Assembly: GCA_964621445.1 (NCBI GenBank)
Contig: CAZUNO010000039.1
Location: 6,983-17,747 of the forward strand
Length of the DNA: 10,765 nucleotides
Reading direction: 5' to 3'
DNA from: CAZUNO01 sp964621445 [NCBI: Candidatus Hadarchaeota archaeon]
Lineage (GTDB): Archaea; CAYQAE01; CAYVLA01
Shown here: positions 1-5,613 of the stretch, piece by piece
Layout: every line of letters begins with the position of its first letter
How positions within the stretch are numbered: position 1 is the stretch's first letter
Notes under the pieces: generated by a model
What the model was told of the DNA's origin: nothing
Seen by the model: only the letters and a program-made list of their open reading frames with translations
The model's database searches: none
Translations under genes and position numbers: made by a program

Positions 1-86
1 GGAACATCGATCCACTCGATTGAGACGGCGATTGGAGTTAGCATTAGAGAGAACATTACCAGGAAGGATATGGCAGATAGCTTCAA
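1..86 (-). CDS. Secreted protein, N-terminal part (runs off left edge)
   Basis: The 5' end of a minus-strand gene whose body lies outside the window. It starts at TTG (86-84) and reads 28 codons to the edge. The first residues are Lys-Leu-Ser-Ala-Ile followed by a hydrophobic stretch and a polar region after about residue 22, a classical signal peptide or membrane anchor. Its partner copy at 3129-3305 has ATG at the same place, so TTG is probably the real start here; Met11 is an alternative. A TATA-like box lies about 40 bp upstream (119-134). The mature domain cannot be identified from so little sequence. Confidence 0.6.
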   Translation of the reverse strand, partial: MKLSAISFLVMFSLMLTPIAVSIEWIDV

Positions 87-118
87 GGGGATTACCGTTA
101 TTTGGGTCTTGATCGTTT

Positions 119-134
119 TGAAATATTTTATGGG
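119..134. promoter_or_regulatory. TATA-like box, possibly bidirectional
   Basis: The AT-rich block TGAAATATTTTATGGG is kept nearly unchanged in the second repeat copy while the sequence beside it diverges. On the minus strand it lies about 40 bp before the TTG start of the secreted-protein gene. On the plus strand it lies about 38 bp before the ATG at 165 of the cassette. Both distances suit an archaeal TATA box with a short leader, so it may serve both directions. No transcript evidence is available. Confidence 0.4.
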
Positions 135-164
135 CTCGTTATCCACTTCAGCGGAGGTCCTCTG

Positions 165-260
165 ATGATTTGGAACCGAAGATATGTATTCCAGAGAGTT
201 GGTGTTGATGCCAGGCCTCGGCGCTTCTTCATAGGGGGCCATGGGAGAAGCATCCAATGA
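165..260 (+). CDS. Small ORF at head of cassette, 31 codons (possibly a gene fragment)
   Basis: This is the first ORF after the left repeat. Its support is a perfect GGAGGT ribosome binding site at 152-157, seven bases before ATG 165. The product is basic and ends in the hydrophobic turn RRFFIGGHG before the stop at 258-260. It overlaps the next ORF by 20 bases in another frame. I recognise no family. The alternative is that it is the first third of one 131-codon gene spanning 165-560 that has suffered two compensating frameshifts: this ORF and the one ending at 560 are in the same frame, with the middle ORF one base out. Confidence 0.35.
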   Translation: MIWNRRYVFQRVGVDARPRRFFIGGHGRSIQ

Positions 261-402
261 ACATTTGTTAGCTATTAAACAAATATTATTTGAGCCAATA
301 ACAGGCTGGATTTTGAAGGAATGGAAAGGTAATCACAGAGACGAACTGAAGGAACAGGGCATTAGCGTCGAGAAGTTAAGAAGGGACGACGTAGATGTTT
401 GA
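241..402 (+). CDS. Small hypothetical protein, 53 aa (possibly a gene fragment)
   Basis: Starts at ATG 241, preceded by a G-rich stretch (234-238), and ends at TGA 400-402. The product is acidic-basic, predicted helical and charged, with two tryptophans (ITGWILKEW) and no cysteine. No signal peptide or membrane segment is seen, and no family is recognised. It overlaps the preceding small ORF and is followed by another after 20 bases. Either a real short cassette protein or the middle part of a frameshifted 165-560 gene; a single-base change in the G5 run at 234-238 would join it to the upstream frame. Confidence 0.4.
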   Translation: MGEASNEHLLAIKQILFEPITGWILKEWKGNHRDELKEQGISVEKLRRDDVDV

Positions 403-422
403 TCCCACGAATCGCAAGAGGA

Positions 423-560
423 ATGTGGGAAGGAATATTAAGGATGAAAGAAAGCAAGTATCGTGCAATGCTGCTTTTCGATAGGAAGAAAATGCAATTA
501 TATTATTTGCCTCCATCAAGGGGGTTCTATTATTATGGTCAATCTGTATATAGGAACTGA
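423..560 (+). CDS. Small hypothetical protein, 45 aa, overlapping the next start (TGATG)
   Basis: Starts at ATG 423 (alternative ATG 444) and ends with TGA 558-560; the last base of that stop is the A of the next gene's ATG at 560. The TGATG overlap is the usual sign of translational coupling and argues that translation really passes through this frame. The product is basic in its first half and very rich in aromatic residues near the end (QLYYLPPSRGFYYYGQ). The frame stays open upstream to a stop at 363-365, so the true protein may be longer or continuous with the earlier small ORFs through a frameshift. No family recognised. Confidence 0.4.
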   Translation: MWEGILRMKESKYRAMLLFDRKKMQLYYLPPSRGFYYYGQSVYRN

Positions 561-1045
561 TGAAAGTGGAATGGGGATATCGGGAAATGGAGGAGCACAA
601 GTTCTCGGACATATCGAATAATCTTCATCTAGGGCGAATTGCCAGCAGGATAGCTTGGGCCCTCGAAGATTACCGTGAGGATTCGATTTCAGATTTCCTT
701 GAACGACATGGATCGGCAATCATCGCAGCAAAAAAGCTCGTAGAGAAGATTGAAGAGGGCGCCGATAAGATAAATCGGCCGACGTTGACTGGGGGAGACA
801 TTGTTGAGACAATTGAAGTATATGATAAAGTGGTAGGTACCGGAGGACCTCTTGAGGGTAGCGAGCGTCTTAGTGAGTACAGAGAAACATTGGCCAAGAT
901 GGCACGGGAAGAGAAAGTAGAACTATCAGAAGCTTTAGCTGTCAAGAAATTTTTCTACGAAACAGGCGTTAGATGCTTGAGAGAGGCAAACGAGCATCTC
1001 ACTTCCGATGAAGAGGGGGAGCCAGGTTGGCATCTCCTGATATAG
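560..1045 (+). CDS. Hypothetical helical cassette protein, 161 aa
   Basis: I do not recognise this family. The protein is soluble, acidic and predicted almost wholly helical, with charged helices around residues 35-75 (an amphipathic stretch with AAKKLVEKIEEGA), a glycine-rich break near 90-100, and further helices to about 150. There is one cysteine and no signal peptide, membrane segment or obvious catalytic motif, which suits an adaptor, inhibitor or sensor partner. Start 560 is favoured by the TGATG overlap with the previous frame and AGGA just upstream; ATG 587 is an alternative. Its 3' end overlaps the peptidase gene by 19 bp, so the two proteins are probably made together and may interact. 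Confidence 0.75.
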   Translation: MKVEWGYREMEEHKFSDISNNLHLGRIASRIAWALEDYREDSISDFLERHGSAIIAAKKLVEKIEEGADKINRPTLTGGDIVETIEVYDKVVGTGGPLEGSERLSEYRETLAKMAREEKVELSEALAVKKFFYETGVRCLREANEHLTSDEEGEPGWHLLI

Positions 1046-2457
1046 CCAATATCTCAAAGAATGATTTACTGGCAGATCTTGAATCGTCGCTCCAGAAGTC
1101 TTGGGCTATTCAGGAGAGATTGGATACCCTCACACTTGAGCAGTATCCGACACAAAGTGCCGAAGATCTAATTGGCGCACTCAAAAATATTCTGAAAGTC
1201 ATAGTAACTTCATTGAAGACATGCCATTCGGAGTTGGAAATCGGCCACTTGCAGCCGACAGACGGTCTATCACTCTTCGCGAGGACTCTTAGTGCCTCAA
1301 CGTCGCAGTTGAGCGCCTATTCAAAGTACATTGAGTTCGCGAGAACGGAGGATGTACCTTGGGGAATATCATTTCTGATAGATGGTCTTGTGGTCGAGAA
1401 TTTCGGTGCCAATGCTAGATTCCTTCTTAGGGCTCGCCCAGACTACAACTATAGCTACAACGAATTGCTTGATCAGCTGAAGATACTCGCGGAGGACATG
1501 GAAGCTGGCTTGAGGGAGTTCTTTACTGACAGCCTGGATGTTGATCAGATCGTGGAGGATGTGGAGTCATCGTTGGGAGACCTGGGTGACTACTTCATCG
1601 TTGTGAGTTTTCCCGCTGTCGAACGAGATAACATACTACATCAGTGCCTACTTTTACACGAAGTCGGCCACTTTCTTGACGAATTCTTTAACATATCAAG
1701 ATCTATCAATATATCTATGGATTCTCACATTCCGAGACCTTCCTCGGATGCTGGTTTCAGAGTCAAGAGAGAGCTGCTTTCTAGGGCTTTTCGATGGGTG
1801 AAGGAACTCACGGCTGATCAGTTCGCTTTGGGTCTTGTCGGACCTGCTTTTCTGTCGGCATTCGAGGAACTGACGGTAAATCAGTTCGGATTCGATGAGT
1901 ATAAGCAGACACACCCACCTGTACGGATGCGATTGGATGCAATGCTTAAGCGAATGGAGGGGATGGGGAGTGATTCATCAGATGTTGGAAGCGTAATTCA
2001 GGCGAGGATGATTGAGTTGAAAGACCGTTTAACAAGGAATCCCGAGCCAGCCCTTGAGACACGGGTCGAGATTCTCTCTGGCACGGTCATGGACGTAGTA
2101 GACGAAATAATCGACGAAGTGGAGTCTAAGCTTGGCAACAATTCATTTGATATTAGAGACCATGTGGAAGAGATCGAGGGGCTGAAAACGCGGATATGCT
2201 GGCACATAGCACCCAATGAAAGAGTCTGCGCGGTAGGAAAAAGAAAATTTCAGGCAGATCCAAGGTCTATCCTGAATGCAGGATGGCTAACGATTATTGA
2301 TTCTACCAGATTCGATGTTTTCTGTCGATCGCTGAATTTTGAAGGTATTAAGGGCCGGTGGCTTGCCCGAAAGAAAATCAGCGACCTTGTGAAGAAAGCT
2401 CTTGACAGTATTGAATTCCAGGCATGGTGGGCCAAAATAAGGGAGCGACTCCAATGA
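1027..2457 (+). CDS. Soluble zinc metallopeptidase, M48-like gluzincin motifs
   Basis: A 476-residue protein with three motifs of the M48-type gluzincin peptidases in the expected order: HEVGH at residues 211-215 (two zinc ligands and the catalytic Glu212), KELTAD at 259-264 (Glu260 as likely third ligand, Asp264 supporting), and THPPVRMR at 295-302, matching the HPP...R element after the active site. Unlike the classic membrane HtpX/Ste24 proteins it has no membrane segment or signal peptide, so it should act in the cytoplasm. The catalytic core (about 185-310) sits between long helical regions with no match I recognise, possibly for sensing or substrate choice. The start is TTG 1027 with GAGGGGGAG just upstream; it overlaps the 161-aa gene. 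The stop overlaps the next ATG (ATGA at 2454-2457). Peptidase assignment is firm by motif; substrate and role are unknown. Confidence 0.85.
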   Translation: MASPDIANISKNDLLADLESSLQKSWAIQERLDTLTLEQYPTQSAEDLIGALKNILKVIVTSLKTCHSELEIGHLQPTDGLSLFARTLSASTSQLSAYSKYIEFARTEDVPWGISFLIDGLVVENFGANARFLLRARPDYNYSYNELLDQLKILAEDMEAGLREFFTDSLDVDQIVEDVESSLGDLGDYFIVVSFPAVERDNILHQCLLLHEVGHFLDEFFNISRSINISMDSHIPRPSSDAGFRVKRELLSRAFRWVKELTADQFALGLVGPAFLSAFEELTVNQFGFDEYKQTHPPVRMRLDAMLKRMEGMGSDSSDVGSVIQARMIELKDRLTRNPEPALETRVEILSGTVMDVVDEIIDEVESKLGNNSFDIRDHVEEIEGLKTRICWHIAPNERVCAVGKRKFQADPRSILNAGWLTIIDSTRFDVFCRSLNFEGIKGRWLARKKISDLVKKALDSIEFQAWWAKIRERLQ

Positions 2458-3062
2458 TACTATCCAAAGACATGATCATTTCGAGGCTTTACCACGATGA
2501 TGAAAGTGAACGTCTGACCATCACACCCCTTGATGATATGCAGATTGGCCGCTCTTCGGTGGACCTCCGCTTGTCCAACCGCTTCATAGCAATGGAAAGA
2601 GTGAATTGTGCCACCTACGATCCAAGAGAAGATGACAAGATAGAAGCGTACCAGAAGAAACTGACGGGCCAATATGGCAAGGCTTTGTATATGCATCCCC
2701 ACCAGATTCTTCTAGGTGGAACCGTTGAATATCTTAGACTGCCATACAACCTCTCGGGCGAAGTCATAGGAAAGAGCTCTTGGGGAAGGCTGGGGGTGAT
2801 AGTTGCCACAGCAACGAGAGTATGGCCAAAATATGCAGGCATTCTCACATTGGAACTCATCAACAGTGGCGAGGTTCCAGTAGCGCTATATCCAGGAAGT
2901 GAGATCGTGCAGATGGCGTTTCGGGAATCCAAGGTCTCAGAAAATGAGCAATCAAGAAGTGACAAGCTGGAAGTAGGTAAATACTCATGTTCCATAGAAC
3001 CTGGCTTCAGTCGTCTGAGCGATGATCCTTTCTGGCGTGGACTGAGGGAGGGTTCCATGTGA
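2454..3062 (+). CDS. dCTP deaminase / dUTPase-superfamily protein (Dcd-like)
   Basis: A 202-residue protein of the trimeric dUTPase-fold Dcd family, which deaminates dCTP to dUTP and in some archaea also hydrolyses dUTP. Visible signatures: MILSKDMI at the start, SSVDLRL (34-40), the strand EYLRLP (92-97), GKSSWGRLG (106-114), TATR (119-122), LTLELINSG (131-139), LYPG (145-148) and KY...PGFSRLSDD near the C terminus. By comparison with E. coli Dcd, Ser108, Arg112 and Glu134 line up with Ser111, Arg115 and Glu138, so an active site seems intact; Lys107 replaces the usual Arg. The ATG at 2454 fits the family N terminus, has GGAG upstream and forms an ATGA overlap with the peptidase stop; the in-frame ATG at 2424 is unlikely. 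Coupling to a peptidase gene rather than nucleotide-metabolism genes suggests a conflict or nucleotide-sensing role. Deaminase versus dUTPase activity cannot be decided. Confidence 0.85.
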   Translation: MILSKDMIISRLYHDDESERLTITPLDDMQIGRSSVDLRLSNRFIAMERVNCATYDPREDDKIEAYQKKLTGQYGKALYMHPHQILLGGTVEYLRLPYNLSGEVIGKSSWGRLGVIVATATRVWPKYAGILTLELINSGEVPVALYPGSEIVQMAFRESKVSENEQSRSDKLEVGKYSCSIEPGFSRLSDDPFWRGLREGSM

Positions 3063-3128
3063 ACGACATGGTCAGGAAAGTTAGGTCATAGTCCCCACAT
3101 AAACATTTGGATGTGTATGCATTCAAAA

Positions 3129-3305
3129 TTAATCGAACCTATCCACGAGGTGGGCTCCGTCGGAGGCGGTCAGCACCCAGATTTTCCCGGGGTCCTGGAA
3201 GAGGGCCACCGCCTCGTGGGGAACATCGATCCACTCGATTGAGACGGCGATTGGAGTTAGCATTAGAGAGAACAGGACCAGAAAGGATATGGCGGATAGC
3301 TTCAT
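3129..3305 (-). pseudogene. Truncated second copy of the secreted-protein gene
   Basis: ATG (3305-3303) begins a 58-residue reading frame with the same signal peptide as the gene at the left edge (MKLSAISFLVLFSLMLTPIA, then Val-Ser-Ile-Glu-Trp). After the signal peptide it continues with segments such as WIDVPHEAVALFQDPGKIWV and then stops at TAA 3129-3131. A secreted domain of about 36 residues is too short for most folds, and this stretch is clearly more GC-rich than the cassette beside it, so I read it as a host gene cut off near 3130 by the cassette or by recombination. The upstream AGGT and TATA-like box are retained, so a short peptide could still be made. The alternative is a genuine small secreted protein. 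Confidence 0.6.
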
Positions 3306-3353
3306 GGGGATTACCTTTAGTGGGATCTGGATTATTCTGAAATATCTTATGGG
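3220..3353. repeat. Direct repeat, right copy
   Basis: Partner of 1-134, in the same orientation and 3219 bp downstream. It covers the start codon, signal peptide and promoter of the truncated secreted-protein gene. The similarity may continue further left than 3220, but the matching part of the other copy is outside the window. Beyond 3353 the flanks are unrelated. Confidence 0.9.
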
Positions 3354-3771
3354 TAAGTATGGGGCGAATGCCTACTATTCCTAGGGAGTTCGAGGGCAAT
3401 GGGTTGAAGTAGGTAACAGGTCTTGAGAAATTACTATTGGAGGGAAAGGTATGGTATAGTTAGTATCGCTACGAGATTCTAGAATAGGAATTGTCCACTC
3501 CTCTTCCTTTTTCATGGCGGATTCATTTTGGTAATAAACCAATTAGCTAGCTAAAAGAGAAGGATCTTGATAATTTAGATCCAATGGGATGCTTGCTTTA
3601 ATTCCATCAATATCTTAAGATGGGGATGATGAAATGGGCAGGGCTAGAAGTGAAAAAGTGAAAAAATAAGCACGGTCATAGTAATACTCTGGCCCTATGT
3701 GTTAGCATTTAACCCGGCCTTCGAGCGGTTTACCGAATACTCGATGATTAATAAGGCTAGAGACCTTGCTT
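3306..3771. other. Gene-free AT-rich stretch
   Basis: Apart from the repeat end (to 3353) I see no credible gene on either strand. It contains a 12-bp palindrome TTAGCTAGCTAA (3543-3554), a small hairpin with GGATCT/AGATCC arms (3562-3567 and 3577-3582, nine-base loop), and a tandem GTGAAAAA pair near 3650-3665. None is strong enough to name. The composition shift to AT-rich begins here. Confidence 0.5.
3338..3353 (-). promoter_or_regulatory. TATA-like box of the truncated secreted-protein gene
   Basis: TGAAATATCTTATGGG, read on the minus strand as CCCATAAGATATTTCA, lies about 40 bp upstream of ATG 3305. It differs from the box at 119-134 by one base although the spacer between box and start has diverged, which supports function. 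Between box and start lies AAAGGT, a weak ribosome binding site. Confidence 0.4.
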
Positions 3772-4998
3772 TTATTCCATTACTTTATATACTCCTTGAG
3801 TGATTCTCTGATAGTTCCTGGCAATGGATACTCCAATGAGATAGACAAGCCCCATGGAAGTCATGTAGGCCAGAACGATGAGGCCAGCTACAAGGCAGAT
3901 TTTCGTCAAGGAATTTATGGCTGGTGCTTGTTCAATACACTTGGTCAAAGCCTTTGAGACGCCCATTACAAAATAATTTAACATATCAAGTTCCAGGACT
4001 GATGCCCAGACGGCTATTGCAACTGAGAGCCCAGCACCAAGAAATCCTAGTGAAATTAATAACTGGGTTTGTCCAAATGAACCATATAGGTCTGCCATAT
4101 CTTCATACCAGTTTTCCTTGATTTCAAGTCCTTTTAGGAAATTGTTACCGTCTTCCGCGGGATCATAGGAGAAATATCTTCGACATTTGGAAAGAAAGGA
4201 ATCTAGGAATACCTGTATGCCCATTGCATTAATTGATCGTGAATGAGTACGTGCTAAATTCATTCGGGTTTCCATAATTTCCTTCAGAGTGGAAATAGAT
4301 TTTGGGAATAGCCAACCCCATGGAGGGCCTTGGGATTGCTCTTGAATTAATTGGGACTGGTTTCGAGTTTCTTGAGTTTGTCCTGAACTACGTTCTAAAC
4401 GGGAATTTATGTAATTCTTTAAATTGAATGCTAATCGTAGAACCAATTTCTTTATCTTTGGTGGGTACTCCACCAAAAACCTTGGCATATACTTCCCGGA
4501 AAATCCTAAGTTTTCATAAATTTCTGTCTGGCGCGTAAGGTCCCTTATCATCCTAACACGCCAAGTTACCCGAACTTTGAACTGGTCGTTAAATTCGTTT
4601 ACGTATCTATCATGGAGATGAGCTGCAACTTTGTCCAACATATCCTCATTAAAACTGCCAAAATAGCAGAAGTCAGGCCTGAGCTGATGGGGGAAAAGAT
4701 GTCTATGCACTGCCTTCTTAATTGGGATATATATCTCTGTAAAAAAGTCATTCTTAATATAAGCTGAGGGATTCCCGTTCTTTGTCTCTACAAAAACAAA
4801 ACCCCCTTCATGAATTACAAGAATACTATCATCCAAAGATAGATTTTTGCTTAGGTTCTTGATGGGTTCATATTTCCGGTTCTCGTTTTTGGGCAGGCAT
4901 GGGTCCTTGAGTTTAAAACAAATATATTCGCCCTCTAGACATTTTTTGAGTGCATAACCGTTTGGTATCTTTTGTTCCGACTTTTCAACAAAAAGCAT
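3772..4998 (-). CDS. Unrecognised protein with two C-terminal membrane segments
   Basis: A 408-residue product of no family I can name. Residues 1-300 are soluble, basic and mixed: a segment with HEGGFVFVETKNG (63-75), a histidine-rich turn KKAVHRHLFPHQLRP (94-108), a long basic region, then a Gln/Ser-rich linker (about 205-224). Two hydrophobic helices follow at about 312-335 and 366-392, leaving a short tail, so the large N-terminal part and the tail probably face the same side. ATG 4998 has no ribosome binding site, and a stop lies 24 bases upstream in frame. An upstream ORF with a strong site (5087-4935) runs into it one base out of frame, so the real N terminus was probably longer. It follows the winged-helix gene on the same strand and is much more AT-rich than the genes after 5900. 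Confidence 0.7.
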   Translation of the reverse strand: MLFVEKSEQKIPNGYALKKCLEGEYICFKLKDPCLPKNENRKYEPIKNLSKNLSLDDSILVIHEGGFVFVETKNGNPSAYIKNDFFTEIYIPIKKAVHRHLFPHQLRPDFCYFGSFNEDMLDKVAAHLHDRYVNEFNDQFKVRVTWRVRMIRDLTRQTEIYENLGFSGKYMPRFLVEYPPKIKKLVLRLAFNLKNYINSRLERSSGQTQETRNQSQLIQEQSQGPPWGWLFPKSISTLKEIMETRMNLARTHSRSINAMGIQVFLDSFLSKCRRYFSYDPAEDGNNFLKGLEIKENWYEDMADLYGSFGQTQLLISLGFLGAGLSVAIAVWASVLELDMLNYFVMGVSKALTKCIEQAPAINSLTKICLVAGLIVLAYMTSMGLVYLIGVSIARNYQRITQGVYKVME

Positions 4999-5087
4999 TT
5001 TTTGGATAATTCCCGAATTCTATGGAAATCTTCTTTTGAGAAGAAATGGAGCATCGGCACCCAGTGTGCATATAAGAGGCTCACCAA
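4935..5087 (-). pseudogene. Likely displaced N terminus of the 3772-4998 gene
   Basis: A perfect AGGAGG at 5098-5093 is placed five bases before TTG 5087 (GTG 5084 and ATG 5054 are also in frame). It opens a 50-codon frame that reaches CAAAAAATG at about 5003-4995. There the downstream gene continues in the -1 frame. Joined at the A6 run, the text reads HFFSKEDFHRIRELSKK followed by MLFVEKSEQK, a natural-looking continuation, whereas the frame's own tail after that point looks random. This suggests one lost or gained base (mutation or assembly error) or slippage on the A run. The alternative is an independent 50-aa peptide. Confidence 0.45.
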
Positions 5088-5105
5088 GGTGTCCTCCTGG
5101 AATTC

Positions 5106-5480
5106 TTACATGGTGGTCATGATCATATCTGTGTCAATGGCCTTTCCTTCTACTTTATTATCATACCCTCTGGTTACTCTCCTAATGACTTTGTACTCTT
5201 CCATTCCGAGGTCCGAAACAGAGAAACGGAGGGGAGATTCAACTACCATTTCAACGGCATTATCACCAACAAGGGCATATAAATTAGACTCAAGGCCCTT
5301 TTCTAGGTCATCTTCAAAAGAGAATTTCACCTTGTCGAAAGGATTGGGTAGTTTCTGAAGTCCGCCATTTTCAATATCCTTTCTAATTTCTTGGAGCGTT
5401 TTGGGCTTTTTTTGCGTGGCTAGGTATACTAGAAGCAATTCCAAATCCGTCAACTTTAGTTCCCCTGATTCTAGAGCCAT
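5106..5480 (-). CDS. Small winged-helix (wHTH) DNA-binding protein, 124 aa
   Basis: Residues about 10-38 form helices suited to a helix-turn-helix (LTDLELLLVYLATQKKPKTL, then QEIRKDI). Residues about 83-100 (SPLRFSVSDLGMEEYKVI) match the strand-and-helix end of PadR/MarR-like winged helices, where a phrase like Y-x-L-T-x-x-G-x-E-x-Y is usual. Length suits a single-domain archaeal regulator. No cofactor-binding site is seen. ATG 5480 is chosen because GGAGGG lies eight bases before it; the longer frame from ATG 5501 has no site. The stop is eight bases before the strong ribosome binding site of the following frame, so the two are probably one operon, with this protein likely regulating it. Target is inferred, not seen. 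Confidence 0.7.
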   Translation of the reverse strand: MALESGELKLTDLELLLVYLATQKKPKTLQEIRKDIENGGLQKLPNPFDKVKFSFEDDLEKGLESNLYALVGDNAVEMVVESPLRFSVSDLGMEEYKVIRRVTRGYDNKVEGKAIDTDMIMTTM

Positions 5481-5506
5481 TCTTCTATCCCTCCATTCCA
5501 TAGTAA

Positions 5507-5518
5507 ATTATTATATCA
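5507..5518 (-). promoter_or_regulatory. TATA-like box for the winged-helix operon
   Basis: On the minus strand this reads TGATATAATAAT, centred about 33 bp before ATG 5480. That is a normal distance for an archaeal TATA box with a very short leader. With such a leader the GGAGGG site could be only partly transcribed, so the true transcription start is uncertain. Confidence 0.4.
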
Positions 5519-5581
5519 AGTGCGATTTGATCTTGGAGATATATCTGAGCGATGAAGCCATATCTATGTATTTGGTACAAT

Positions 5582-5613
5582 TATCAATAATGAAAATAAA
5601 CACATTATTGATA
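5582..5613. repeat. Perfect 11-bp inverted repeat, possible operator
   Basis: Arms TATCAATAATG (5582-5592) and CATTATTGATA (5603-5613) are exact reverse complements separated by ten bases. There is no T-run after either arm, so a terminator is unlikely. The centre-to-centre distance of 21 bp, two helical turns, suits a dimeric regulator such as the winged-helix protein encoded about 100 bp away. Confidence 0.5.

Larger units (their letters stand above)
1..134. repeat. Direct repeat, left copy (gene 5' end plus promoter)
   Basis: Aligns without gaps to 3220-3353. I count 14 mismatches in 134 positions (56, 57, 63, 75, 86, 97, 101, 103, 106, 110, 114, 115, 118 and 127). The first 55 bases are identical. 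Mismatches cluster between the start codon and the TATA-like box, while the box itself (119-134) has only one. Similarity stops at 135, just upstream of the box. The repeat encodes the signal peptide and promoter of a secreted protein, so it looks like a gene duplication rather than an insertion-sequence end. Confidence 0.9.

Noticed and set aside
165-402. TIR-like nucleotide-binding domain in the small ORFs (RRFFIGGHG phrase)
   Set aside because: The resemblance rests on one short phrase and needs an assumed frameshift, so it is not enough for an assignment.
3107-3340. Plus-strand 77-codon ORF, very Arg/Pro/Gly-rich
   Set aside because: It is antisense to the signal-peptide frame of the truncated secreted gene, and its odd composition is typical of a shadow frame.
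1-3353. Insertion sequence or transposon with the 134-bp repeats as ends
   Set aside because: The repeats are direct and gene-derived, and no transposase, integrase or terminal inverted repeat is visible between them.
3543-3554. TTAGCTAGCTAA palindrome as an attachment site
   Set aside because: A short palindrome in AT-rich DNA with no second copy or integrase nearby.
3660-3770. tRNA-like TTCGAGCGG segment near 3720
   Set aside because: I could not draw a cloverleaf with an acceptor stem and anticodon arm.
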